Shown here in pieces: positions 13,001 through 24,115 of a stretch of DNA of 64,000 nt. The notes under the pieces are model-generated. The model was not told the origin of the DNA and made no database searches. It worked only from the letters and a program-made list of their open reading frames with translations. A program made the position numbers and the translations under genes. The number at the start of each line of letters is the position of its first letter. The stretch's first letter is position 1. Location: NCBI GenBank assembly GCA_963573305.1, contig OY754330.1, forward strand, positions 17,022,596 through 17,086,595. Direction: 5' to 3'. This DNA is from Pyrrhosoma nymphula. Lineage: Eukaryota > Arthropoda > Insecta > Odonata > Coenagrionidae.

Positions 13001-16000
13001 CTGAGAGCCTGTAAATACTATAACACGAAGCCATACCAAAATTTAATGTGAATAAACTTTAATGGTAAGGCAAGCAACATCAAAAACTGCCAGAATAGTT
13101 TTATGAGAAATTGAACAAGAAATTGAACCAATGATGCAAATATACACTACTGATGTCGTAAAACAAAATGAAGCAATACTTATGGAATGTAATACAAAAA
13201 GATATAAAGGTGTAACATTTATATCTATCAGCACTAAACAAGGAATAGTATTACTGAGAGCCTGTAAATACTATAACACGAAGCCATACCAAAATTTAAT
13301 GTGAATAAACTTTAATGGTAAGGCAAGCAACATCAAAAACTGCCAGAATAGTTTTATGAGAAATTGAACAAGAAATTGAACCAATGATGCAAATATACAC
13401 TACTGATGTCGTAAAACAAAATGAAGCAATACTTATGGAATGTAATACAAAAAGATATAAAGGTGTAACATTTATATCTATCAGCACTAAACAAGGAATA
13501 GTATTACTGAGAGCCTGTAAATACTATAACACGAAGCCATACCAAAATTTAATGTGAATAAACTTTAATGGTAAGGCAAGCAACATCAAAAACTGCCAGA
13601 ATAGTTTTATGAGAAATTGAACAAGAAATTGAACCAATGATGCAAATATACACTACTGATGTCGTAAAACAAAATGAAGCAATACTTATGGAATGTAATA
13701 CAAAAAGATATAAAGGTGTAACATTTATATCTATCAGCACTAAACAAGGAATAGTATTACTGAGAGCCTGTAAATACTATAACACGAAGCCATACCAAAA
13801 TTTAATGTGAATAAACTTTAATGGTAAGGCAAGCAACATCAAAAACTGCCAGAATAGTTTTATGAGAAATTGAACAAGAAATTGAACCAATGATGCAAAT
13901 ATACACTACTGATGTCGTAAAACAAAATGAAGCAATACTTATGGAATGTAATACAAAAAGATATAAAGGTGTAACATTTATATCTATCAGCACTAAACAA
14001 GGAATAGTATTACTGAGAGCCTGTAAATACTATAACACGAAGCCATACCAAAATTTAATGTGAATAAACTTTAATGGTAAGGCAAGCAACATCAAAAACT
14101 GCCAGAATAGTTTTATGAGAAATTGAACAAGAAATTGAACCAATGATGCAAATATACACTACTGATGTCGTAAAACAAAATGAAGCAATACTTATGGAAT
14201 GTAATACAAAAAGATATAAAGGTGTAACATTTATATCTATCAGCACTAAACAAGGAATAGTATTACTGAGAGCCTGTAAATACTATAACACGAAGCCATA
14301 CCAAAATTTAATGTGAATAAACTTTAATGGTAAGGCAAGCAACATCAAAAACTGCCAGAATAGTTTTATGAGAAATTGAACAAGAAATTGAACCAATGAT
14401 GCAAATATACACTACTGATGTCGTAAAACAAAATGAAGCAATACTTATGGAATGTAATACAAAAAGATATAAAGGTGTAACATTTATATCTATCAGCACT
14501 AAACAAGGAATAGTATTACTGAGAGCCTGTAAATACTATAACACGAAGCCATACCAAAATTTAATGTGAATAAACTTTAATGGTAAGGCAAGCAACATCA
14601 AAAACTGCCAGAATAGTTTTATGAGAAATTGAACAAGAAATTGAACCAATGATGCAAATATACACTACTGATGTCGTAAAACAAAATGAAGCAATACTTA
14701 TGGAATGTAATACAAAAAGATATAAAGGTGTAACATTTATATCTATCAGCACTAAACAAGGAATAGTATTACTGAGAGCCTGTAAATACTATAACACGAA
14801 GCCATACCAAAATTTAATGTGAATAAACTTTAATGGTAAGGCAAGCAACATCAAAAACTGCCAGAATAGTTTTATGAGAAATTGAACAAGAAATTGAACC
14901 AATGATGCAAATATACACTACTGATGTCGTAAAACAAAATGAAGCAATACTTATGGAATGTAATACAAAAAGATATAAAGGTGTAACATTTATATCTATC
15001 AGCACTAAACAAGGAATAGTATTACTGAGAGCCTGTAAATACTATAACACGAAGCCATACCAAAATTTAATGTGAATAAACTTTAATGGTAAGGCAAGCA
15101 ACATCAAAAACTGCCAGAATAGTTTTATGAGAAATTGAACAAGAAATTGAACCAATGATGCAAATATACACTACTGATGTCGTAAAACAAAATGAAGCAA
15201 TACTTATGGAATGTAATACAAAAAGATATAAAGGTGTAACATTTATATCTATCAGCACTAAACAAGGAATAGTATTACTGAGAGCCTGTAAATACTATAA
15301 CACGAAGCCATACCAAAATTTAATGTGAATAAACTTTAATGGTAAGGCAAGCAACATCAAAAACTGCCAGAATAGTTTTATGAGAAATTGAACAAGAAAT
15401 TGAACCAATGATGCAAATATACACTACTGATGTCGTAAAACAAAATGAAGCAATACTTATGGAATGTAATACAAAAAGATATAAAGGTGTAACATTTATA
15501 TCTATCAGCACTAAACAAGGAATAGTATTACTGAGAGCCTGTAAATACTATAACACGAAGCCATACCAAAATTTAATGTGAATAAACTTTAATGGTAAGG
15601 CAAGCAACATCAAAAACTGCCAGAATAGTTTTATGAGAAATTGAACAAGAAATTGAACCAATGATGCAAATATACACTACTGATGTCGTAAAACAAAATG
15701 AAGCAATACTTATGGAATGTAATACAAAAAGATATAAAGGTGTAACATTTATATCTATCAGCACTAAACAAGGAATAGTATTACTGAGAGCCTGTAAATA
15801 CTATAACACGAAGCCATACCAAAATTTAATGTGAATAAACTTTAATGGTAAGGCAAGCAACATCAAAAACTGCCAGAATAGTTTTATGAGAAATTGAACA
15901 AGAAATTGAACCAATGATGCAAATATACACTACTGATGTCGTAAAACAAAATGAAGCAATACTTATGGAATGTAATACAAAAAGATATAAAGGTGTAACA

Positions 16001-16584
16001 TTTATATCTATCAGCACTAAACAAGGAATAGTATTACTGAGAGCCTGTAAATACTATAACACGAAGCCATACCAAAATTTAATGTGAATAAACTTTAATG
16101 GTAAGGCAAGCAACATCAAAAACTGCCAGAATAGTTTTATGAGAAATTGAACAAGAAATTGAACCAATGATGCAAATATACACTACTGATGTCGTAAAAC
16201 AAAATGAAGCAATACTTATGGAATGTAATACAAAAAGATATAAAGGTGTAACATTTATATCTATCAGCACTAAACAAGGAATAGTATTACTGAGAGCCTG
16301 TAAATACTATAACACGAAGCCATACCAAAATTTAATGTGAATAAACTTTAATGGTAAGGCAAGCAACATCAAAAACTGCCAGAATAGTTTTATGAGAAAT
16401 TGAACAAGAAATTGAACCAATGATGCAAATATACACTACTGATGTCGTAAAACAAAATGAAGCAATACTTATGGAATGTAATACAAAAAGATATAAAGGT
16501 GTAACATTTATATCTATCAGCACTAAACAAGGAATAGTATTACTGAGAGCCTGTAAATACTATAACACGAAGCCATACCAAAAT
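10007..16584. repeat. homogeneous core of the satellite (26 units)
   Basis: Twenty-six consecutive 253-bp units in which the 63-codon segment translates identically and carries the CATC variant and the AAAACAAAAT variant. I noticed no diagnostic substitution here. This is the most uniform part of the array, so it is also where assembly collapse or expansion would be hardest to detect. Confidence 0.8.
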
Positions 16585-17343
16585 TTAATGTGAATAAACT
16601 TTAATGGTAAGGCAAGCAACTTCAAAAACTGCCAGAATAGTTTTATGAGAAATTGAACAAGAAATTGAACCAATGATGCAAATATACACTACTGATGTCG
16701 TAAAACAAAATGAAGCAATACTTATGGAATGTAATACAAAAAGATATAAAGGTGTAACATTTATATCTATCAGCACTAAACAAGGAATAGTATTACTGAG
16801 AGCCTGTAAATACTATAACACGAAGCCATACCAAAATTTAATGTGAATAAACTTTAATGGTAAGGCAAGCAACATCAAAAACTGCCAGAATAGTTTTATG
16901 AGAAATTGAACAAGAAATTGAACCAATGATGCAAATATACACTACTGATGTCGTAAAACAAAATGAAGCAATACTTATGGAATGTAATACAAAAAGATAT
17001 AAAGGTGTAACATTTATATCTATCAGCACTAAACAAGGAATAGTATTACTGAGAGCCTGTAAATACTATAACACGAAGCCATACCAAAATTTAATGTGAA
17101 TAAACTTTAATGGTAAGGCAAGCAACATCAAAAACTGCCAGAATAGTTTTATGAGAAATTGAACAAGAAATTGAACCAATGATGCAAATATACACTACTG
17201 ATGTCGTAAAACAAAATGAAGCAATACTTATGGAATGTAATACAAAAAGATATAAAGGTGTAACATTTATATCTATCAGCACTAAACAAGGAATAGTATT
17301 ACTGAGAGCCTGTAAATACTATAACACGAAGCCATACCAAAAT

Positions 17344-18861
17344 TTAATGTGAATAAACTTTAATGGTAAGGCAAGCAACTTCAAAAACTGCCAGAATAGT
17401 TTTATGAGAAATTGAACAAGAAATTGAACCAATGATGCAAATATACACTACTGATGTCGTAAAACAAAATGAAGCAATACTTATGGAATGTAATACAAAA
17501 AGATATAAAGGTGTAACATTTATATCTATCAGCACTAAACAAGGAATAGTATTACTGAGAGCCTGTAAATACTATAACACGAAGCCATACCAAAATTTAA
17601 TGTGAATAAACTTTAATGGTAAGGCAAGCAACTTCAAAAACTGCCAGAATAGTTTTATGAGAAATTGAACAAGAAATTGAACCAATGATGCAAATATACA
17701 CTACTGATGTCGTAAAAGAAAATGAAGCAATACTTATGGAATGTAATACAAAAAGATATAAAGGTGTAACATTTATATCTATCAGCACTAAACAAGGAAT
17801 AGTATTACTGAGAGCCTGTAAATACTATAACACGAAGCCATACCAAAATTTAATGTGAATAAACTTTAATGGTAAGGCAAGCAACTTCAAAAACTGCCAG
17901 AATAGTTTTATGAGAAATTGAACAAGAAATTGAACCAATGATGCAAATATACACTACTGATGTCGTAAAACAAAATGAAGCAATACTTATGGAATGTAAT
18001 ACAAAAAGATATAAAGGTGTAACATTTATATCTATCAGCACTAAACAAGGAATAGTATTACTGAGAGCCTGTAAATACTATAACACGAAGCCATACCAAA
18101 ATTTAATGTGAATAAACTTTAATGGTAAGGCAAGCAACTTCAAAAACTGCCAGAATAGTTTTATGAGAAATTGAACAAGAAATTGAACCAATGATGCAAA
18201 TATACACTACTGATGTCGTAAAACAAAATGAAGCAATACTTATGGAATGTAATACAAAAAGATATAAAGGTGTAACATTTATATCTATCAGCACTAAACA
18301 AGGAATAGTATTACTGAGAGCCTGTAAATACTATAACACGAAGCCATACCAAAATTTAATGTGAATAAACTTTAATGGTAAGGCAAGCAACTTCAAAAAC
18401 TGCCAGAATAGTTTTATGAGAAATTGAACAAGAAATTGAACCAATGATGCAAATATACACTACTGATGTCGTAAAAGAAAATGAAGCAATACTTATGGAA
18501 TGTAATACAAAAAGATATAAAGGTGTAACATTTATATCTATCAGCACTAAACAAGGAATAGTATTACTGAGAGCCTGTAAATACTATAACACGAAGCCAT
18601 ACCAAAATTTAATGTGAATAAACTTTAATGGTAAGGCAAGCAACTTCAAAAACTGCCAGAATAGTTTTATGAGAAATTGAACAAGAAATTGAACCAATGA
18701 TGCAAATATACACTACTGATGTCGTAAAACAAAATGAAGCAATACTTATGGAATGTAATACAAAAAGATATAAAGGTGTAACATTTATATCTATCAGCAC
18801 TAAACAAGGAATAGTATTACTGAGAGCCTGTAAATACTATAACACGAAGCCATACCAAAAT
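17344..18861. repeat. local three-unit (759-bp) higher-order repeat
   Basis: Six units carry the CTTC variant. The second and fifth of them also carry AAAAGAAAAT. The pattern (plain, variant, plain) therefore occurs twice in succession, 17344-18102 and 18103-18861, consistent with a block duplication of three units near the right edge. Confidence 0.65.
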
Positions 18862-18937
18862 TTAATGTGAATAAACTTTAATGGTAAGGCAAGCAACTTC
18901 AAAAACTGCCAGAATAGTTTGTGAGAAATTGAACAAG
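18862..18937. repeat. terminal partial satellite unit
   Basis: Matches the unit from AATTTAATGTGAATAAAC to GAACAAG with one difference (GTTTGTGAG for GTTTTATGAG), then the similarity stops abruptly and unique sequence begins. Confidence 0.9.
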
Positions 18938-19543
18938 TAATCACTATGAATTATTTTAGTGAATGTAAAAAAAAATACATTAAACTAACCAGCAGTGTAT
19001 CTAAATGGAAATGATACTGCAATAAGAATCTGATAGAAAATATGACTGAAATGAATTTCAGTACCGTTATTCATCTGATAAGTGAAATTAATTCATGAGC
19101 CTAATATTTCCAATGAAACTTCAAATAAAGAGGTTTTAGACAACATTGTAGCTAGTATTACCTTAGGAATCTTATGTCGAGATCTTGAGAGATGAGAGTC
19201 GTGGCAGAAGTTGCAACCGTCATGGAAACAAATTGTGATCATAATTGTTTCAAGCTGTTATGAACGGTTTTCTATATCCCTTATGGCACTTTTGAAAAAA
19301 ATCTTTTTCCGTAATAATATGACTGGTATTACTGGAGCTACGTGAAGTTGGCACTAAAATGAAAGTCGAGTCTTAATTCATCATTCAAGTTTATACAGTT
19401 TTTGCCGTCTTCATGGGTGTTATTTCTGGAAGATGTTAAAAGGATAAGAGTTCAATATATTTGTTGAGGATATAAAGAAGTGTATTAGAGTATCATTTAG
19501 ATTTTTATTTACTGTAAGCATTTTGAAACTAAATGTATATATT
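18938..19543. other. no gene recognised
   Basis: Right flank of the satellite. AT-rich, with no reading frame of note and no repeat terminus that I can pair. Confidence 0.5.
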
Positions 19544-19727
19544 GTAAAATTATCTCGGGAATCGCACCGGGTTAAATTGGTAAACAGCACCGACGTTTAA
19601 ACGGACAACTCGTGCATCGTCATCAGGGTGAGTAAATGGTAAATGTGATGAATATGGACAAGTCTTCCGTTGAAACGTAGGTACTGTTTACCAATTTCAA
19701 CCGATGTAATTCCTGAAAATATTTTAC
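19544..19727. repeat. 184-bp inverted repeat with a hammerhead-like arm
   Basis: Arms 19544-19604 and 19667-19727 are imperfect inverse copies. The best-matched part is 36 bp around AATTGGTAAACAG / CTGTTTACCAATT. The arms flank a 62-bp loop. Both arms carry the ACGT element next to the inner edge that is seen in the other foldback repeats of this window. Probably a terminal-repeat remnant of a Penelope-like element, by analogy with 23544-24100. Confidence 0.7.
19588..19630 (-). ncRNA. hammerhead-ribozyme-like core, one core base altered
   Basis: Read on the minus strand: CACC, then CUGAUGA, a spacer that can fold weakly, then UUUAAACGUC and GGUG. CACC and GGUG can pair as stem I, CUGAUGA is the exact first core box, and ACGU-C would form a tiny stem III plus the cleavage-site nucleotide. 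The second box reads UAAA instead of GAAA, so activity is doubtful. Folding was judged by eye. Confidence 0.4.
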
Positions 19728-21084
19728 CAGCATTATTCGCCGGGAAAGAATAAAATCCTATTTAAAATGCATATCATTGCCCTCAGATTTATGGAAGGTT
19801 ATAAGATGGACGATTCTAAGGCATTATATGCGATGAAAGGAGAATAACCGGCCAGGCCAAGAGGAAGATGAAGGAGCACTATCAAAATGTAAGGTTTGTC
19901 AAAACTAAGAGAGAGAAAAGGTAGCAAGAAGAGGGAGAAAAAAACCAAGGTGGAATCAATTAAAAATTAAAACAAAAGCAGAAGTTCACACAAAATCGCT
20001 CTCGCACTAGGGCTTGTCATAAAAGAGTGACCCTCGCATTATCACTCGCGAGCACAAATGGGGGTTTGCGAGGGTTTCTCCTCTACCAGTGATCCAGCAA
20101 TCACTCCAATTCTAAAATATTTAGAAAAAGGGGAAAAATGCTCGCGGTCACTCACTTTATCGGTCTCTTGGTAAACCAGTGACCACGTGATTCCATCTCC
20201 AGATCACACACGGCATTTGCGAGCTTTGCTCCTCCGCCAGTGGTGTGTTTATCGGACGGAGTGTGAACAGGAACTTTGGTCATATCATTTACCATGGCCA
20301 ATAAGAAAATAGTTTGGTACATAAATAGCAAGAATAAAACTTATAAAATAACATCTACTAAACAAGTATATTAAAAAAGATAATATACAATAATATCCTT
20401 TTGCTTAACAAAGTATCTAGTATATTTTGAGCGAAACTCCCCCCCACAAAACGAACCGAAAGTTTGGGGTCATTCAAAATTTCGATTATTAAGGTCTACT
20501 GTAAGTATAGGAACGGGGAATGGCAAACTCGATGTCGAATTTAGTGGATTTTCTACAAAGGGTGACGAGTAATTCTCCTGAGGCGGTATTTTACTCATGG
20601 AAGTTAACTTCTACGGCGGTAGTCAAGTAGCTTGCTTGTGTGGCAATGTGACTCCGGAATAAAAATGTAAAAAAAATTAATTTACCGGAAGATGACTTGT
20701 ATAAAATACTTATTCGTTATATGTTACTTAGAGGTAAGGCAATTCCTGAAGTGACAATTATTGCATTGAATATAAAGAATTAATAAAATTCTCAAACTTA
20801 AAAATCACATACCGAAATAAGGTGATTATACAAAGTGACACATTCATTGTTTGATTCCATCACGCTTTGTAATTGGTACAACACCGGAATCCATGAGGTA
20901 CTATAACGATGTCGTGTAAGTAGCGATATACTCGTCGAGATATCACTACACTCGCTAATTCCAAAGAAATGAATTTCAATGAACAAAGCCACCATAATTG
21001 TCTTCCATCTGCCAGAAAAAGCACCAGGTGCCCTAGGAGTACCTATTCTGAACGTGACACCCAAATTGGGACTTGAATCACAAT
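19728..21084. other. no gene recognised; weak internal repeats
   Basis: At about 20065-20093 and 20215-20247 there are two related stretches (GAGGGTTTCTCCTCTACCAG and GAGCTTTGCTCCTCCGCCAG), suggesting an old tandem duplication of about 150 bp. A 97-codon minus-strand frame (20798-21091) abuts the SINE-like head at 21085-21200 and is more likely element body than a gene. Confidence 0.4.
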
Positions 21085-21200
21085 TTAACAAACCCGCCTT
21101 TTCCGGGCTCCGAACCTGAGCCCTCAGATTTAGAACAAATCTCTAGCCTCCTGATCAACCTGAATATCTCCTTTGTTGATGCTACCCAACTGAGCTTTAA
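21085..21200 (-). mobile_element. tRNA-derived SINE-like head
   Basis: On the minus strand a box-A-like GCTCAGTTGGGTAGC (21181-21195) is followed 65 bp on by a box-B-like GGTTCGGAGCCC (21105-21116), the internal RNA polymerase III promoter layout of tRNA-derived SINEs. The spacing is too long and the folding too poor for a functional tRNA. Element ends were not found. Confidence 0.4.
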
Positions 21201-21479
21201 CTAAGCAGTAATTTACAGCAAACCAGCTAGAATGCCTGACCGGATTTGTGAGATCCGGGCTCGAATATCAGTAAAGACAAATTATATTTTCATGGTGAAG
21301 TTCCTAACTTCGGAATCGTAGTGACAATCAGAACAATACCAAGGTGAGGAAGTTCACCTTGCAAAGGATTTATAGGGGGAAAAATTCTATAGTAGCGTTT
21401 TTTTCGCGAAGGCGGGCCTATGTGGAAGAAAGCCGTTATACTTTTCCCGCATTCCCTCCGTATTTGTGATATAAGTTCC

Positions 21480-21955
21480 AATACTTATTTTTTGTTACCT
21501 CCGTTCCTCAATTATCTCTGTTAACTACTATTGCAACTTTTCTATATTTTGTTCTATTTTCATTTCCTTGTTGTTATTACAATTAATTGTGTCATGTGTT
21601 AGTGTCCAGTACTACAGTGTAATGTCTTAGTGTCCAACACAAAATGCTGTCAAACTATTATACTCATCTAATTATTCATAAATATATTATATACATTATT
21701 GTTATATAGATGTTGCACATGTTAAACTTAGAATTCCTGCTTAATTTTTTTTATATCATTTGGAATAACGTCTCTTGCATATTATTGTTTTATATTTATC
21801 AAATTGTTCATTCTCCGCTGTACCTATTCAGTTCGGTGAAGTATGTTCTCCATTGTAAAACCACAGAGACCATTGAATGTATGTATGGAAGACATGTTCC
21901 ATAGGATAAAAGTCCTAGAAAAATAAATTCATATTTATTATTATTATTATTAGCG
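21480..21955 (+). other. possible LINE 3' untranslated tail ending in (ATT)n
   Basis: An AT-rich, frame-poor stretch ends in AAATAAATTC followed by a pure ATT run at about 21930-21952. A short simple-repeat tail after a polyadenylation-like AATAAA is typical of non-LTR element 3' ends, but no coding part is recognisable, so this is only a suggestion. Confidence 0.25.
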
Positions 21956-22091
21956 TATTCTCCCAATAATGGAAGACGTTTAGCAAACAACTCAATCAAG
22001 ATTTCTTCGGGTTCTTCTTGTTGCTCCAATAGGCTTTCATTCTTTCCGAGTGGGCTTGTTTTCGTTCATCCGACCTATATTGTTTCTATAT

Positions 22092-22150
22092 GACATCGGT
22101 ATACATCGGTCGACATCGGTCTACATCGACCTATATGACATCGGTCTATA
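22092..22150 (+). repeat. short tandem repeat, about 10-bp units
   Basis: Four to five units of the type GACATCGGTC / TACATCGGTC, slightly imperfect, with a further ACATCGGTCT after a 5-bp interruption. Confidence 0.75.
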
Positions 22151-22169
22151 TTGTTTCTCCTTTGGTTGC

Positions 22170-23123
22170 TATGATTTAACTTCCCATTTGTTTACTTTGT
22201 GTGTGAAGGTGTCTCTTTCTAAAATGTCTGTTGCACATATGTTCGCGTTTTTGAGATCCTTTCGAAGTTCTTCTAGCCAAGGTGTTGAATTCTTAAGTAA
22301 GGTTACATAATCTAGAATCTTTTTTGTCAATCTATTTATATTTATTATTATTAGTTTCAGAAAAAAATTGCGTCATTTGGATCCCCAGCATCTTTCTCGC
22401 GATGTCTCCTTGCGAGTATTAGTTTCCCGCAATGTATTAAACCCACACATGATCCTGTTACGACGAGACACTATTCAGTGAGTCGCCGTTTGATTTATGT
22501 CAACGCATTCATTCATATAACACTTATTTTCTTACTTCTCAGAGCCAGCCTCTTCATTACTTTTTCACTCGCCGCAGCACAAGGCCGAGCCTCCACCCTC
22601 CCCCCGGCATTCCCTATTGGATCGACTGCTGAGCCTTCTCCCCCGCCGTCTTTCTCCGGGAAACAAGAATACCTGCCTCTCATCTCTCTCCAACTCCCAC
22701 ACCGTCGCTGTCGTCGTATCCATCGAGTCGGTGGGTCTTCTTCCTCCTGAGGGAGTGTCCTTTTCCTCACGGCAGATATGTCCATCTCACATTCCCTCCC
22801 CGGCTTCGCCTCTCGTATTATTCGCATCTCGCCCGTCTCCCGCTGACGCTTTTCACGAGCAAGAATTTCTCATTTCCGGCAGATACGATCAATCGAATCG
22901 AGGTATCCCAATTTTCTTTCGACGAACACTCAAGCCCATCAAAATATTGTTATTTTTGTCCTCTTCCTTGACGTAGGCAAAGTAGATGCGGACATATTCT
23001 CACGTTTTTCCTCGACGCATGTTTTTGGACACGAATGCCAATTCAAATGCCAAACACTCTTGTATGGTCATATTTAGTGTTTCTCCTTGATGCAATGGTT
23101 CTTAAAGCTGGATAGATTAAGCT
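22170..23123. other. no gene recognised; pyrimidine-rich, GC-richer patch
   Basis: 22560-22880 is richer in C, T and CpG than its surroundings and gives overlapping chance frames of 90 to 119 codons in several frames on both strands. No frame looks like a known domain. A host promoter or 5' exon cannot be excluded but is not supported by any motif. Confidence 0.35.
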
Positions 23124-23482
23124 ATGAGATTTTCTCTCACGCAAAATTTAAACTTGTGCTCACTTTGTTAACATGAGTTAGAATAAGTTTCCTTTCCTTC
23201 TAGCTGATCTTTTACCTCTTCCTATTGACCGACCATCTCAAAAAGTATAAGTGAAGCGTCCGCAGCTGTGTAATGATATGTTTGACTCCGTCGGCTACAA
23301 GGTGTGAGACTTTTTCTCATCGCGCGACCACTGACGTTAGTGTTTTTGTATCACTCAGTCGTGTTACACTTTCGCAACATGCGGGAAAAGTTGATTCATT
23401 TCGTGGAGAGCAGATATGTTAATGCAAATTTATGAGTCATGAGAAAGTATGTCCTCATAAATAAATAATTCTTCTTGAGAAT
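23124..23482 (+). repeat. 359-bp dispersed repeat, copy 1
   Basis: Collinear with 28306-28664, same length and orientation, with scattered substitutions only. Both begin ATGAGATTTTCTCTCAC and end TTCTTCTTGAGAAT. It has no open frame, no pol III box pair and no terminal inverted repeat, so the class is unknown. Confidence 0.9.
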
Positions 23483-23528
23483 GGATTGAGGATGTAAATT
23501 TAATGTTCCGGAAAAATTTATTTTAGTC

Positions 23529-23543
23529 ATCTTTTTGAGGAGT
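23529..23543 (+). repeat. 15-bp target-site duplication, left copy
   Basis: ATCTTTTTGAGGAGT, identical to 24101-24115, flanks the Penelope-like element. Duplications of variable length are expected for target-primed insertion. Confidence 0.8.
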
Positions 23544-23602
23544 GATGACTGTTTCTTTTTTTGGGATTCATTCCGCGATGTTTAAAATTGCAAAAAACAA
23601 TA

Positions 23603-23632
23603 TTTCGCTGGTCCTCCTGCCAGCTTCATCAG
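23603..23632 (-). ncRNA. hammerhead-like core, inverted arm
   Basis: Minus strand: CUGAUGA (23626-23632), a 5-bp stem II (GCUGG with CCAGC), then GAAA (23603-23606). It is the inverse copy of 23985-24014. Confidence 0.5.
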
Positions 23633-23750
23633 GTTAACTGAACTGATTCCTTAGTCTCGCTCGTCTTTATATATATGAGTGAGACTCCCATTGTTGCCGA
23701 AATTATTAAATTCCGTTCACCATCCTGAACACCATCTCAGCGGCCCCACT

Positions 23751-23905
23751 CATAATTTCAACTTCGAGGAGACAAAATTAATATCAAAGGAGGTACGCTA
23801 TTACCCATCAGGGAGGCTATAGAAATTGCGAAGAGACTGGAGAACGTCAACCGAGAAGACGGTTACACGTTGAGTAGAAATCTTAAACGAATTTTTCAAA
23901 TTTAA
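23751..23905 (+). pseudogene. PLE protein C-terminal remnant, frameshifted
   Basis: The upstream part reads HNFNFEETKLISKEVRYYP in one frame. After a shift near 23808 the next frame reads IREAIEI, then NREDGYTLS, and stops at 23903-23905. The tail motif (REAIEI followed about ten residues later by N-R-E-D-G-Y-x-L-S) is, from memory of the family, the end of the GIY-YIG-bearing polyprotein of Penelope-like elements. The reverse transcriptase and the GIY-YIG core are missing from this copy. The stop codon lies inside the start of the terminal repeat, as in other PLEs. Confidence 0.75.
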
Positions 23906-23984
23906 AAAATTCCGGCAACAATGGGAGTCCTCACTCATATATATATATAAAGACGAGCGAGACTAAGGAATCAGTTCAGTTAAC

Positions 23985-24014
23985 CTGATGAAGCTGGCAG
24001 GAGGACCAGCGAAA
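23985..24014 (+). ncRNA. hammerhead-like core, direct arm
   Basis: CUGAUGA (23985-23991), a perfect 5-bp stem II (GCUGG 23993-23997 with CCAGC 24006-24010, 8-nt loop), then GAAA (24011-24014). Both core boxes match the hammerhead consensus exactly. Downstream, AUUG and CAAU can pair around a U-rich loop as an imperfect stem III. I could not find a good stem I, so self-cleavage is unproven. Confidence 0.55.
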
Positions 24015-24100
24015 TATTGTTTTTTGCAATTTTAAACATCGCGGAATGAATCCCGAAAAAAGAAACACTCAACACTTCATCCGTGGAAGCCTACGAGCTA

Positions 24101-24115
24101 ATCTTTTTGAGGAGT
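24101..24115 (+). repeat. 15-bp target-site duplication, right copy
   Basis: Identical to 23529-23543. Confidence 0.8.

Larger units (their letters stand above)
4020..18937. repeat. 253-bp tandem satellite array, about 59 units
   Basis: A head-to-tail array of about 14.9 kb with an exact 253-bp period throughout. Every unit contains the same 63-codon minus-strand frame at the same phase, starting with its low coordinate at 4188 and then every 253 bp to 18609. No unit in between shows a length change. The unit is AT-rich and carries an internal short repeat of AAATTGAAC. I noticed only a few substitutions among interior units: CATC versus CTTC in the segment AAGCAAC-TCAAAAAC, AAAACAAAAT versus AAAAGAAAAT, and one C to T at about 7921. 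The first partial unit and the next two differ more, as does the last partial unit. This pattern fits recent amplification with homogenisation by unequal exchange. The minus-strand frame has no recognisable domain and is not called as a gene. Whether the array is centromeric, subtelomeric or interstitial cannot be told. Confidence 0.98.
23544..24100 (+). mobile_element. Penelope-like element, short copy with inverted terminal repeats
   Basis: 557 bp between a 15-bp direct duplication. Structure in order: an inverted terminal repeat on the left (about 23550-23715), a remnant of the protein C-terminus (23751-23905), a direct terminal repeat on the right (about 23890-24068), and a tail of about 32 bp before the duplication. 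The two arms match closely, including a run of TA repeats and the segment GACGAGCGAGACTAAGGAAT. A coding C-terminus running directly into a terminal repeat, plus an inverted copy upstream, is the typical layout of a 5'-truncated PLE. Both arms carry a hammerhead-like core. Confidence 0.85.

Noticed and set aside
4188..18800. 58 copies of a 63-codon frame as a multigene family
   Set aside because: They are the same phase of a tandem satellite, with no recognisable domain or gene signals. Recent duplication explains their conservation.
4020..18937. CRISPR-like array
   Set aside because: Units are contiguous and identical with no unique spacers, and the context is eukaryotic.
22478..22976. Frames of 90-119 codons as a secreted host protein
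   Set aside because: A hydrophobic N-terminal stretch is present, but overlapping frames on both strands and C/T-rich composition point to chance.
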